Source: Pseudomonas neustonica
Lineage (GTDB): Bacteria; Pseudomonadota; Gammaproteobacteria; Pseudomonadales; Pseudomonadaceae
Assembly: GCF_003797945.1 (NCBI RefSeq)
Contig: NZ_RKKU01000002.1
Coordinates: 186,001-250,000, forward strand
Length of the DNA stretch: 64,000 nucleotides
Direction: 5' to 3'
Shown here piece by piece: positions 21,456-29,850 of this stretch. The position numbers were made by a program, and so were the translations under genes. Numbering within the stretch: position 1 is the first letter of the stretch; every line of letters starts with the position of its first letter. Under the pieces are notes generated by a model, which did no database searches, had not been told where the DNA came from, and was given only the letters and a program-made list of their open reading frames with translations.

Positions 21456-22027
21456 GCCTGGCGGCGCCAGAGGCTATACCAGACTTGCCCGGCGCGCTTG
21501 TCGCGATGCAGTTGCCAGTTGCTCGGCAGGCTCAGGCGGCTGGGCGAGTTTTCGCTTTCGACGTAGATAAGCGCGTCGTCGGTCAGCCAGGCGTTGGCCT
21601 CCAGCGCCGTGCAGGCGGGCTCGAGTAAATCCTGATGAAAGGGAGGGTCGAGAAAAACGATGTTGTAGGCTTCAGCGGGCGGCGTACTGAGCAGCGCCAA
21701 CACATTTTCCTGTCGGACCTCTGCCTTGGTGCATTGCAGCGTGGCTAGATGCTCACGCAGTGAGGTGACTGCGTCGCGACTCAGGTCGACCGCCAGGGCC
21801 CAGCCGGCGCCGCGTGATAGCGCCTCTAGCGTCAGTGCGCCGCTACCGGTAAAGGGATCAAAACAGCGGGCGCCCTGAATATCGCCGCTAAGCCAGTTGA
21901 ACAGCGTTTCGCGGACCCGGTCTGCGGTTGGCCGCAGGCCGGGTTGCTCGGTAAAACTGAAGCGCCGGCTGCCCCACTCGCCGCCAATGATGCGCAGTTG
22001 TCCAATCTTGGCTTTAGGCTGCTTCAT
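21452..22027 (-). CDS. rsmD: 16S rRNA (guanine966-N2)-methyltransferase
   Basis: RsmD, 191 residues, methylates G966 of 16S rRNA using S-adenosylmethionine. N-terminal RIIGGEWGSRR and PTADRVRETLFNWL are family signatures; FDPFTGSGALTLEA binds the cofactor and LDPPF is the catalytic DPPF/NPPY motif. The start at 22027 overlaps the upstream M16-protein stop by 4 nt, and the stop overlaps the YheT start by 4 nt, giving a tightly packed operon. Confidence 0.96.
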   Translation of the reverse strand: MKQPKAKIGQLRIIGGEWGSRRFSFTEQPGLRPTADRVRETLFNWLSGDIQGARCFDPFTGSGALTLEALSRGAGWALAVDLSRDAVTSLREHLATLQCTKAEVRQENVLALLSTPPAEAYNIVFLDPPFHQDLLEPACTALEANAWLTDDALIYVESENSPSRLSLPSNWQLHRDKRAGQVWYSLWRRQA

Positions 22028-23598
22028 GGTTTGGTCTCCGCTGGCTTGGTTGCGTCGTTTTCGCTTGCTGTCTCGGTTGCTTCAGGCGCACTTTCGCCGC
22101 TGGTTGCGTCCTCTTCTGGCTGTGGTGGGCCGACGGTGATGGTAACGCGATGGGCCGGGTCCAGATGCGCTGCAAAGGCAGCCTGAATTTGCTCGACCGT
22201 TAGCGCCTGAACCTGATCGAGGAACAACTGCATATTGTTCAGCGGCAGATTATAGAAGCCGATTGCGGCCAATTGGCTGACGATCGCGCTGTTGCTGGCG
22301 GTACTCAACGGAAACTCGCCCAGAATCTGCTGCTTGGCGCGTACCAGTTCAGCTTGGGTTGGTCCCTTGGCGATAAAGTCATCCAGGGTGCTATTGACCA
22401 CTTCCAGCGCCAGTTCAGTCTGGTCGCTACGTGTCTGTAAGCTGATGCTGAAAGGACCGGGCGCCTGCATGGGGGTAAAGCCACTACTGACGGAGTAGGC
22501 CAGGCCGCGCTTTTCGCGCACCTGTTCCATCAGGCGCGAGCCAAAGCCTGAACCACCGAGGATCTGGTTGCCCAGATAAAGCGCGGCGTAGTCAGGGTCG
22601 CCGCGTTTGATGCCTTGCTGACCGACAATGACCTGTGTCTGCTCGCTGTTGAAGTCGATCTGCTTTTGGGTTGCAGCCACGGGCTCGGGATCGGGCGTGG
22701 TCGGCGCTGCCTGGCCTTCCGGTAGCGCGTCGGCCAAATGCTGCGCCAACTGCTCTGCCTGGTCGCGATCAATGTCACCTACCAGCGCGATCACCGCATT
22801 ACCGGCGGCGTAGTAGGTTTGGTGGAAGCGTTGCAGATCGGCGCGGCTTATGACTTTCAGGCTGTCAGCTTCGCCATCCGGCAAGTTGCCGTAGGGGTGA
22901 TTCGGGTAAAGCGTTGACCAAAAGGCTTCGCTGGCCAGTGAGCCCGGGCGCTGCATGCGGTACTGCAGGCCGGCCAGCATCTGCTCGCGCACGCGGGTCA
23001 CGGCCTTCGCCGGGAACGCAGGCTGCGCCAATACCTGAGCGAACAGCGCTAATGCCGGTTCCAGCTTATCGCTGTCGGTCAGGCTGCGCAGTCTGACCAG
23101 GCCCATGTCGCGGTACGCACCGTTACTGAATTCGGCGCCGAGTCGTTCGAAGCCGCTGGCGATATCGTCCGCACTCAGGTTGTTGGTGCCTTCGTTAAGC
23201 AGCGCATTGGTCAGCATGGCCAGGCCGGGCTGGTCGCCGTCGCGGCTTGCGCCAGCAGCAAACAGCAGCTGTACGTCGAGCATCGGAAGCTCTTCGGCGC
23301 GCATGTAATAGACCTTGGTTCCCTGTGCAGTGGTCCAGTGCTGCAGGTCCAGCCCGCGTCGTGCCGGTGGCGTATCGAGGTCCAATTGCTCCAGCGACTG
23401 CAGCGCTGGTAACGGCGAGCCAAAGACTTCTTCGGCCGTATCCGGTTCGGGGTTGTTGGCCGGTTTTGCGGTATCAGGCGTGGGTTTGGGTTGCGCCTCT
23501 GGTGCGGGTGACTGCTTGAGCAATACCGCCAACATGACGCCAAGCGCGACGATTGCGAGCAGCCAGCGGAGCAGGGCAAAGGGCTTTATTGACTTCAT
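22024..23598 (-). CDS. M16-family peptidase-like protein without the zinc motif
   Basis: A 524-residue insulinase-family protein anchored by an N-terminal membrane segment (LLRWLLAIVALGVMLAVLL), followed by a Pro/Glu-rich linker and two M16 folds. The HxxEH zinc site of active members is absent: the equivalent helix reads GLAMLTNALLNEG. The C-terminal half keeps the QVREKRGLAYSVSSG text with the Arg/Tyr pair that active heterodimers use for substrate binding. It therefore looks like the non-catalytic partner of the next gene upstream, as in two-subunit M16B peptidases. It overlaps that gene by 4 nt. A Glu/Thr/Ala-rich tail follows the folded part. Confidence 0.88.
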   Translation of the reverse strand: MKSIKPFALLRWLLAIVALGVMLAVLLKQSPAPEAQPKPTPDTAKPANNPEPDTAEEVFGSPLPALQSLEQLDLDTPPARRGLDLQHWTTAQGTKVYYMRAEELPMLDVQLLFAAGASRDGDQPGLAMLTNALLNEGTNNLSADDIASGFERLGAEFSNGAYRDMGLVRLRSLTDSDKLEPALALFAQVLAQPAFPAKAVTRVREQMLAGLQYRMQRPGSLASEAFWSTLYPNHPYGNLPDGEADSLKVISRADLQRFHQTYYAAGNAVIALVGDIDRDQAEQLAQHLADALPEGQAAPTTPDPEPVAATQKQIDFNSEQTQVIVGQQGIKRGDPDYAALYLGNQILGGSGFGSRLMEQVREKRGLAYSVSSGFTPMQAPGPFSISLQTRSDQTELALEVVNSTLDDFIAKGPTQAELVRAKQQILGEFPLSTASNSAIVSQLAAIGFYNLPLNNMQLFLDQVQALTVEQIQAAFAAHLDPAHRVTITVGPPQPEEDATSGESAPEATETASENDATKPAETKP

Positions 23599-24944
23599 TG
23601 TTGAGCCTCCTTGGCCAGTGGCAGCACTGTTGTACGGGTCATCCGGTCACGCACCAGATAGCGGCGTGCGACGTCGCTGATTTGCTCGGGGGTGATGGCC
23701 TTGAGTGCGTCAACATCCTGATCTATCAGCTCCCAGGACAGTCCTGCGCTCTCCAGCGCACCAATACGGTTGGCTTGAGTGTTGATGTCATCCTGCGAGT
23801 ACACCAGTTCAGCGACGAGTTGCGCCTGAACGCGTGCCAGTTCTTCAGCGCTGGGCGGCGTTTTCTTGATGGCGTCAATTTGCTCCCACACGCCTTGCTC
23901 AAGCTGAGCCAGATCAACGTTGCGGGACAGGTTGGGAATGCCGCTGAGGATGAACAGGCTGTCACCTCGGCTGAAGGGGTCGTAGTGGGTGCCCACGCTG
24001 GTGGCAATGTTGCTGCCGCGCTCCAGGTTGCTGGCGAGGCGGGCACTGTGACCGCCGTCGAGCACCGCATCGAGCAGGCGCAATGCATGCACCTCCCAGG
24101 GCTGTGCACTGGTAGTCAGGCTGGGAACGTTGAAGCCAAGCATCAGCGTAGGCAGCTGCACATCCAGGTGTTGCACCAGGCTGCGCTCACCGCCAGCGGG
24201 CAGCTCAAGTGGCGTGCGAATAGGTACCGGAGTACGCGCTGGTACGGCACCAAAGTAGCGCTCGACCAAGGGTTTGACGGTCTCGGGATAGACATCGCCA
24301 ACAATAACCAGGGTGGCGTTGGCTGGCACATAGTGAGCGCGGTACCAGGCCCGCAGGTCTTCAATCTGCATGCGGTCAAGATCGTGCATCCAGCCGATCA
24401 CCGGCTGACCGTAAGGGCTGGCCATGTAGGCCTGGGTCAGGAAGCGCTCGTAGGCCAAGCCATTGGGGTTGTCGTCGACGCGCATCCGACGCTCCTCCTT
24501 GATGACTTCTATTTCCTTGAGAAACTCGTCTTCCGGCAAGCTCAGTTGATGCATGCGTTCGGCTTCCAGCTCCAGCGCAACCGGCAATTGATCACGGCTG
24601 AGGATCTGGTAATAGGCGGTATAGTCACGCGTGGTCATGGCGTTCTCGCTGGCGCCCAGGCTGCCGAGCAGACGAGATGCCTGGCCGGGCTCGAGGTTTT
24701 TGCTGCCCTTGAACATCATGTGCTCCAGCGCGTGCGAGAGACCGGTCTGCCCCGGCGGCTCATCGCTGCTGCCGACCTTGTACCAGACCTGCGATACGAC
24801 GACAGGCGCACGATGATCTTCACGGATGATCACCTTGAGACCGTTGTCCAGTGTGTAGCTATGCGTTGGTTGTCGTGATTCGTTGGCTACCGCGGTAAAC
24901 GAGAGCAGGGGAAGCGTTAGCAGTACAAAGATCAGCCGCAACAT
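23595..24944 (-). CDS. zinc M16-family peptidase, catalytic subunit
   Basis: A 449-residue insulinase-type metalloprotease. A short signal peptide (LIFVLLTLPLLSFTAVA) directs it to the periplasm. The inverted zinc motif HALEH is in GLSHALEHMMFKG, and the third ligand Glu is expected in the KEIEVIKEERRM helix about 75 residues on. It pairs with the following zinc-less homologue, with a 4-nt overlap, and probably forms a periplasmic or membrane-attached heterodimer that degrades peptides. It is the first gene of the operon M16-M16-rsmD-yheT and is divergent from ftsY across 173 bp. Confidence 0.92.
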   Translation of the reverse strand: MLRLIFVLLTLPLLSFTAVANESRQPTHSYTLDNGLKVIIREDHRAPVVVSQVWYKVGSSDEPPGQTGLSHALEHMMFKGSKNLEPGQASRLLGSLGASENAMTTRDYTAYYQILSRDQLPVALELEAERMHQLSLPEDEFLKEIEVIKEERRMRVDDNPNGLAYERFLTQAYMASPYGQPVIGWMHDLDRMQIEDLRAWYRAHYVPANATLVIVGDVYPETVKPLVERYFGAVPARTPVPIRTPLELPAGGERSLVQHLDVQLPTLMLGFNVPSLTTSAQPWEVHALRLLDAVLDGGHSARLASNLERGSNIATSVGTHYDPFSRGDSLFILSGIPNLSRNVDLAQLEQGVWEQIDAIKKTPPSAEELARVQAQLVAELVYSQDDINTQANRIGALESAGLSWELIDQDVDALKAITPEQISDVARRYLVRDRMTRTTVLPLAKEAQQ

Positions 24945-25117
24945 TCGTTGGATCCTGTGGGGCAGTGGTGGTCGGTAGTAGCCAAGGTTTTATCTGATCG
25001 GCAGATTACGTCTCGGCAGCGTCCGGGGGTCATACCGCCAATGGCGGAAGTGGGGTAGGATAACCCAACCTTCAATATGGCGAAGCATTCGCCGTCAGAC
25101 TCAGATAGTGACCCTTC

Positions 25118-26317
25118 ATGTTTGGTTCCAAAGACAAGCCAGAAAGCCCCGAAAACAAAGCCGCCGACTCGGCCGCCAAGCCGGAAAAAAAAGGTCTGTT
25201 TGGCTGGGCGCGACGTAAAGAAGCGCCCGCCCCCGAGCCCGAGCAGGATGCGCCAGCACCGCTCAGCCAGCAACTCGATAGCGTAGAGGCCCGCGAGCAG
25301 GCGGCCCGTGAGGCAGCTGCTTCATTGTTCTCCGAGCTGGGGCAAAGTGCCGCTGAGCCGGTTGCCGAGCCGCAGCCGGTTGCCGAGGAGGAGTCCAAGG
25401 GCTTTTTCTCGCGGATGAAAAAGGGACTGTCCAAGACCAGTGCCAATCTTGGCGAGGGCATGGCCAACATGTTCCTCGGCGAGAAAGAAATCGACGATGA
25501 GCTGCTGGAGGAGATGGAAACCCGGCTGCTGATGGCCGATGTGGGTATTGAGGCGACCACGCTAATTATGGAAAGCCTGCAAGAGCGCGTAACGCGGCGC
25601 CAGGTATCTAGCCGCAAGGCCCTCTATCGCGCGCTGCAGGGTGAGCTGGAGGCGCTGCTGGTTCATGTTGCCAAACCGATGGAAGTCGACAGCAGCAAAA
25701 AGCCCTATGTGATTCTGGTGGTGGGCGTGAATGGGGTGGGTAAAACCACGACCATCGGCAAGTTGGCTAAGCGCCTGCAGAGCGAAGGCAAGCAGGTGAT
25801 GCTGGCTGCTGGTGATACCTTTCGCGCAGCTGCCGTTGAACAGTTGCAGGTCTGGGGTGAGCGCAACCAGATTAGTGTTGTTGCACAGCACACGGGCGCT
25901 GATTCCGCGTCAGTCATTTTCGATGCGCTGCAGGCGGCCAAGTCGCGCGGTGCTGATGTGTTGATTGCCGATACCGCCGGACGTCTGCACAACAAAGATC
26001 ACTTGATGGACGAGCTGGCCAAGGTCAAGCGCGTAATGGCCAAGCTCGACGTAGAGGCGCCGCACGAAGTGCTCTTGGTGCTGGACGCCGGTACCGGACA
26101 GAACGCGATATCGCAGACCAAGTTGTTCGATCAGGCAGTCGGCCTGACCGGTTTGGCCTTGACCAAGCTGGATGGCACCGCCAAGGGCGGTGTGATCTTT
26201 GCGCTGGCCAAACAGTTTGGCTTGCCGATCCGTTACATTGGTGTGGGTGAGCAGATTGATGATCTGCGGCCCTTTACTGCGCCCGAGTTCGTTGAAGCCC
26301 TCTTTGGTAGCAAATAG
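25118..26317 (+). CDS. ftsY: signal recognition particle receptor FtsY
   Basis: A 399-residue SRP-receptor GTPase that docks ribosome-SRP complexes at the inner membrane. The first 95 residues are the acidic, low-complexity A domain rich in Glu, Ala and Lys; a four-helix N domain follows. The G domain shows GVNGVGKTTTIGKLA, the insertion-box GDTFRAAAVEQL, DTAGRLHNK and TKLDGTAKGG, then the C-terminal FGLPIRYIGVGEQIDDL. The start at 25118 has no strong Shine-Dalgarno. It heads the conserved ftsYEX cluster. Confidence 0.97.
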   Translation: MFGSKDKPESPENKAADSAAKPEKKGLFGWARRKEAPAPEPEQDAPAPLSQQLDSVEAREQAAREAAASLFSELGQSAAEPVAEPQPVAEEESKGFFSRMKKGLSKTSANLGEGMANMFLGEKEIDDELLEEMETRLLMADVGIEATTLIMESLQERVTRRQVSSRKALYRALQGELEALLVHVAKPMEVDSSKKPYVILVVGVNGVGKTTTIGKLAKRLQSEGKQVMLAAGDTFRAAAVEQLQVWGERNQISVVAQHTGADSASVIFDALQAAKSRGADVLIADTAGRLHNKDHLMDELAKVKRVMAKLDVEAPHEVLLVLDAGTGQNAISQTKLFDQAVGLTGLALTKLDGTAKGGVIFALAKQFGLPIRYIGVGEQIDDLRPFTAPEFVEALFGSK

Positions 26318-26353
26318 GGTGTTTGGCAGCGAAGAGTCTGGAATCCAAACGCA

Positions 26354-27016
26354 ATGATTCGCTTTGAACGTGTCAGCAAACGCTACCCGAACGGCCATCA
26401 GGGGTTGGATAACCTCGATCTGCACATCCGTAGCGGTGAGATGGTCTTCATCACCGGGCACTCCGGCGCGGGGAAAAGCACCTTGCTCAAGCTGATCATG
26501 TGCATGGAGCGGCCGAGTTCTGGCGCCGTGCACGTCGGCGGTCAGAATCTGCAAGAGCTGAGCAGTGATGACATTCCCTACCTGCGTCGTCAGGTGGGCG
26601 TGGTGTTTCAGAATCATCAGTTACTGTTTGACCGCACTGTGTTCGATAACGTTGCCCTGCCGCTCGTTATCAATGGCACGCCGCCAGATGAAGTGGGCCG
26701 CCGCGTGCGTGCTGCGTTGGACAAGGTTGGGCTGCTGAGTAAAGAGGGCAGCTTACCGATTGCGCTCTCTGGCGGTGAGCAGCAGCGAGTGGGTATCGCC
26801 CGCGCTGTGGTGCACAAACCCGCATTGCTGCTGGCCGACGAGCCGACGGGTAACCTTGATCCCGCACTATCTGCCGAGATCATGGCGTTGTTTGAGGATT
26901 TTAATCGGGTGGGTGTCACCGTGTTGATAGCCAGTCACGATTTACCGCTGATTGCCAAGCTCGATCATCGCATGCTGACCCTGGATCAGGGTCGGCTGAT
27001 TACGGATGGGGAGTAG
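26354..27016 (+). CDS. ftsE: cell-division ATP-binding protein FtsE
   Basis: A 220-residue ABC ATPase that works with FtsX at the division septum to switch on peptidoglycan hydrolases through their activators. Walker A GHSGAGKST, signature LSGGEQQRVGIARA, Walker B LLLADEPTGNLD and the switch His in IASHDLPL are all present. It lies 36 nt after ftsY and 2 nt before ftsX. Confidence 0.97.
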   Translation: MIRFERVSKRYPNGHQGLDNLDLHIRSGEMVFITGHSGAGKSTLLKLIMCMERPSSGAVHVGGQNLQELSSDDIPYLRRQVGVVFQNHQLLFDRTVFDNVALPLVINGTPPDEVGRRVRAALDKVGLLSKEGSLPIALSGGEQQRVGIARAVVHKPALLLADEPTGNLDPALSAEIMALFEDFNRVGVTVLIASHDLPLIAKLDHRMLTLDQGRLITDGE

Positions 27017-27018
27017 TC

Positions 27019-28017
27019 ATGTCTGTAGCCAAGCGACCGGCTGATCCCAAACGCAAGGCGCCCAAGGGCGCTGCGCGCTCTGAGCGTAATTGGCGCCATC
27101 CGCTACGCAGTTGGCTTGGTAGCCATCGTGCCAGCGCGCGACAGGCGCTGCATCAGGTGCGTAGCTATCCCTTTAGCAGTGTACTGACCGTGCTGGTGAT
27201 GACCATTGCGCTAGCGCTGCCCATGGGGCTGTCCGTGCTGATCAACCAGGTCGAGCAACTGGGCGTTAACTGGCAGAAAGCAGCGCAGATCTCGGTCTAT
27301 ATTGAGGACGGTGTCAGCAAGGAGCGACAGCAAGAGCAACTGGCGGCAATCAAGACGCTCTCCGGCGTGGCTAACGCACAACTGCTTGATAAAGAGCTGG
27401 CGCTGGCCGAATTCCAGCAGCACTCGGGGATGGGTGACGCACTGCTGCAGTTGAGCTATAACCCGTTGCCGAGTGTGATTGTGGTGACGCCTAGCAGTAT
27501 CGAGGGCGGCGCAGCAGCTTTGGAACCACTGCGTGACAGGCTTGCAGCTATTGATGGCGTTGAGCAGGTGCAGATTGATCTGCTTTGGGTCGAGCGGCTG
27601 GCTGCCATTTTAGGCATGCTGGAGCGCTTTACCGGTGGGCTTGGCCTGTTGCTGATCATCGCCTTGCTGCTGGTCATGACCAATACCATTCGTCTGGCCA
27701 TCGAAAGCCGACGTGAAGAGATACTCGTAGTCAAGCTGGTGGGCGGCACTGACGCTTTTGTTCGCCGTCCGTTTCTGTATATCGGTGTGCTCTACGGGTT
27801 GCTGGCCGGGGTGATGGCCTGGCTGTTATTGGCGGCGGGCCTGGCCTGGTTGAATGTGACCGTGCAGCAGGTGGCCAGCCTCTATCAGAGCGACTTTGCT
27901 CTGATCGGCATGCCGTGGCCGGATGGTCTGACATTGGTAATGGGTGCTATGTTGCTGGGGCTGGTCGGTGCCTGGCTGGCGGTGGGGCAGCATGTGCGGG
28001 CGATAGAGCCTAGCTAG
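27019..28017 (+). CDS. ftsX: cell-division permease-like protein FtsX
   Basis: A 332-residue membrane partner of FtsE. A basic cytoplasmic N-terminus of about 45 residues precedes the first membrane helix (FSSVLTVLVMTIALALPMGL), then a periplasmic domain (about 80-200, starting ISVYIEDGVSKE) that contacts the amidase activators, and three more helices including the conserved LVMTNTIRLAIESRREEI stretch. Its TAG is followed immediately by the heptamer repeat array. Confidence 0.96.
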   Translation: MSVAKRPADPKRKAPKGAARSERNWRHPLRSWLGSHRASARQALHQVRSYPFSSVLTVLVMTIALALPMGLSVLINQVEQLGVNWQKAAQISVYIEDGVSKERQQEQLAAIKTLSGVANAQLLDKELALAEFQQHSGMGDALLQLSYNPLPSVIVVTPSSIEGGAAALEPLRDRLAAIDGVEQVQIDLLWVERLAAILGMLERFTGGLGLLLIIALLLVMTNTIRLAIESRREEILVVKLVGGTDAFVRRPFLYIGVLYGLLAGVMAWLLLAAGLAWLNVTVQQVASLYQSDFALIGMPWPDGLTLVMGAMLLGLVGAWLAVGQHVRAIEPS

Positions 28018-28018
28018 C

Positions 28019-28144
28019 CCGCAAGCCGCAAGCCGCAAGCTACAATCAGCTCGGCGTGGGTTTAGGGTTTAGGGTTTAGGGTTTAGCTTGCCGCTTGAAG
28101 CTTGAAGCTTGTAGCTTGTAGCTTGTAGCTTGCAGCTGATAGCT
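28019..28144. repeat. 18-unit heptamer array with G-quadruplex motif and inverted arms
   Basis: From 28019 the sequence keeps an exact 7-nt period for 18 units: CCGCAAG three times, CTACAAT, CAGCTCG, GCGTGGG, TTTAGGG three times, TTTAGCT, TGCCGCT, TGAAGCT twice, TGTAGCT three times, TGCAGCT and GATAGCT. The middle holds four GGG tracts with TTTA loops (28058-28081), a textbook plus-strand G-quadruplex and the same unit as plant telomeres. The flanks are inverted: GCAAGCTACAA (28035-28045) pairs with TTGTAGCTTGC (28123-28133), so the G-quadruplex would sit in the loop of a hairpin. It lies between the ftsX stop and the rpoH promoter. Confidence 0.95.
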
Positions 28145-28145
28145 G

Positions 28146-28160
28146 GGCCCCGCAGGGGCC
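28146..28160 (+). terminator. hairpin after the heptamer array
   Basis: GGCCCC and GGGGCC around GCA form a strong 6-bp GC hairpin just before the rpoH promoter. No U-run follows (TGAACTTT), so termination of ftsYEX here is only likely in combination with the upstream structure. Confidence 0.4.
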
Positions 28161-28176
28161 TGAACTTTAGTCTGCG

Positions 28177-28205
28177 TTCACAGTCTTATTTTGCAGTGAT
28201 ACACT
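28177..28205 (+). promoter_or_regulatory. sigma-70 promoter of rpoH
   Basis: -35 TTCACA (28177-28182), 17-nt spacer, -10 TACACT (28200-28205), about 28 nt upstream of the rpoH start. GGGAG at 28220-28224 serves as ribosome-binding site. The heptamer array lies directly upstream of the -35. Confidence 0.7.
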
Positions 28206-28232
28206 AGGTCGTCAATTTTTGGGAGTTCAAAC

Positions 28233-29096
28233 ATGAGCACTGCCTTGCTACCCGTTAACAGCTTGGTACCGGGTGCGAATCTTGAAGCCTATGTTCAGAA
28301 TGTAAGCAGCATCCCGGTTCTTAGCGCTGAAGAAGAGCGTGAGCTGGCTGATCGTCTGTATTATCAGGAAGACCTTGAGGCTGCTCGCCAGCTGGTTATG
28401 TCTCACCTGCGTTTTGTTGTGCATATCGCGCGCAGCTACTCTGGCTATGGTCTGGCGCAGTCTGACCTGGTGCAGGAAGGTAACGTAGGTTTGATGAAAG
28501 CGGTCAAGCGCTTTAATCCGGAAATGGGCGTCCGCCTGGTGTCGTTCGCGGTGCATTGGATTCGTGCCGAGATTCATGAGTTCATTTTGCGCAACTGGCG
28601 TATCGTCAAGGTAGCTACTACCAAGGCGCAGCGTAAGCTGTTCTTCAACCTGCGTAGCGCCAAGAAAAAACTGTCTTGGCTGTCACATGATGAAGTGAAC
28701 GCAGTGGCTGAAGACCTGGGTGTGGCGACGCGTGAAGTGCGCGAAATGGAAAGTCGACTTTATGGTCAGGATTTGGGCTTTGATGGTGCTCAAGACGAAG
28801 ACGACGATGCTGCCTACGCGCCGGTTCATTACCTTGAAGACAAGCGCTATGATCCAGCAACCCAGCTCGAATCGGCTGATTGGTCTGATAGCTCCAGCAC
28901 CAGCCTGCTGACGGGCCTGGAAGCCCTCGACGAGCGCAGCCGTGACATTCTTTACCAACGCTGGTTGGCGGAAGAGAAGGCTACGTTGCACGAGTTGGCC
29001 GCCAAGTATCAGGTCTCAGCCGAGCGTATTCGTCAGCTGGAAAAGAATGCGATGAACAAGCTGAAGAAGAATCTGGAAACCGAGGTTGAGCTCTGA
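28233..29096 (+). CDS. rpoH: RNA polymerase heat-shock sigma factor (sigma-32)
   Basis: RpoH, 287 residues, directs RNA polymerase to heat-shock promoters. Region 2 contains [17 protein letters not shown] and [18 protein letters not shown]; region 2.4 [15 protein letters not shown]; the sigma-32-specific RpoH box appears as QRKLFFNLR; region 4 ends with the helix-turn-helix [18 protein letters not shown]. The start at 28233 follows GGGAG. It has its own promoter and an intrinsic terminator. In relatives the mRNA 5' part folds as a thermosensor; the sequence here was not folded. Confidence 0.98.
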   Translation: MSTALLPVNSLVPGANLEAYVQNVSSIPVLSAEEERELADRLYYQEDLEAARQLVMSHLRFVVHIARSYSGYGLAQSDLVQEGNVGLMKAVKRFNPEMGVRLVSFAVHWIRAEIHEFILRNWRIVKVATTKAQRKLFFNLRSAKKKLSWLSHDEVNAVAEDLGVATREVREMESRLYGQDLGFDGAQDEDDDAAYAPVHYLEDKRYDPATQLESADWSDSSSTSLLTGLEALDERSRDILYQRWLAEEKATLHELAAKYQVSAERIRQLEKNAMNKLKKNLETEVEL

Positions 29097-29122
29097 AGCA
29101 CCGCCTCCGGTTGTGACTACTG

Positions 29123-29152
29123 AAAGGGTATCCTGCGTGGATACCCTTTTTT
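29123..29152 (+). terminator. intrinsic terminator of rpoH
   Basis: AAAGGGTATCC (29123-29133) and GGATACCCTTT (29139-29149) form an 11-bp stem with loop TGCGT, followed by TTT, 27 nt after the rpoH stop. Confidence 0.92.
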
Positions 29153-29194
29153 GTTTGTAGAAAACCTAATTCAAAACAATAAAAGGAGTTGTGC

Positions 29195-29806
29195 ATGACT
29201 CGTCGTCAGGGCGCTCGACTGGCCACCTTGTTGAGTGTGGTTATATTGGCTTTCTTTGCCTTTGGTTTCTGGCTGTCCAAGCCGCAGCAGGGTGAGCCCA
29301 TGCAGTGGCGCACGGCCTATGAAGACAGCCTGTGGGGGCCGTTACAGCGCCAACAGCTGACTCTGGGTGATGCAAGCGATGCCCTGGGTCACGGTACTCT
29401 GTGGATGATCAGCTCTGAAGGCAAGCCGCTATTGGTCAGCCGCTATACGCTGGAAAGTGATGATGTCAGCTGGCGGGTGCAGGCAGTGCTGAAATTGACA
29501 CCGCAGCAGCGTGACAGCCTGGTGCAGGCTCAGGCCTGGGAGCCCGAGTTGCCGGATCAGCCGATCAACTCGTCGGTGGCCGATGCGCTGAAAGATCAGC
29601 CGGTGCTGCGATTAAGTCTGATACCTTCTGAGCCCTTGGCGTTAAGTGATGTGCAAAGCACCATGGGTAACCCGGATCTGCGCCTGCCGGTGAGTGAAGG
29701 TGAAGAGGCTTGGGTTTATCCGAAGATAGGCGCAGTGGTAGCTGTGGGCGAGGAAAAAGCCTATTCGATCATGTTTGGTTTGCGTGATGATCTAAGCGGC
29801 CAGTAG
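29195..29806 (+). CDS. membrane-anchored protein of unknown function
   Basis: A 203-residue protein with one N-terminal membrane helix (ATLLSVVILAFFAFGFWLS, about residues 10-28) and a soluble, probably periplasmic, domain rich in Leu, Asp and Gln; recognisable text includes GHGTLWMISSEGKPLLVSRY. No family is recognised. The ATG at 29195 is preferred over GTG or TTG codons 4-6 nt upstream because AAGGAG lies 6 nt before it. It follows the rpoH terminator and converges on mtgA. P. aeruginosa has a gene of unknown function at the same place (from memory). Confidence 0.7.
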   Translation: MTRRQGARLATLLSVVILAFFAFGFWLSKPQQGEPMQWRTAYEDSLWGPLQRQQLTLGDASDALGHGTLWMISSEGKPLLVSRYTLESDDVSWRVQAVLKLTPQQRDSLVQAQAWEPELPDQPINSSVADALKDQPVLRLSLIPSEPLALSDVQSTMGNPDLRLPVSEGEEAWVYPKIGAVVAVGEEKAYSIMFGLRDDLSGQ

Positions 29807-29850
29807 GTGCCGGGACTGGGTGGCGGTGATCTGTTATTCAGGTATCAGGG

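Noticed and set aside
23553..24878. 441-codon open frame on the plus strand
   Set aside because: It lies fully opposite the zinc M16 peptidase with its intact HALEH motif; the peptide has no family features.
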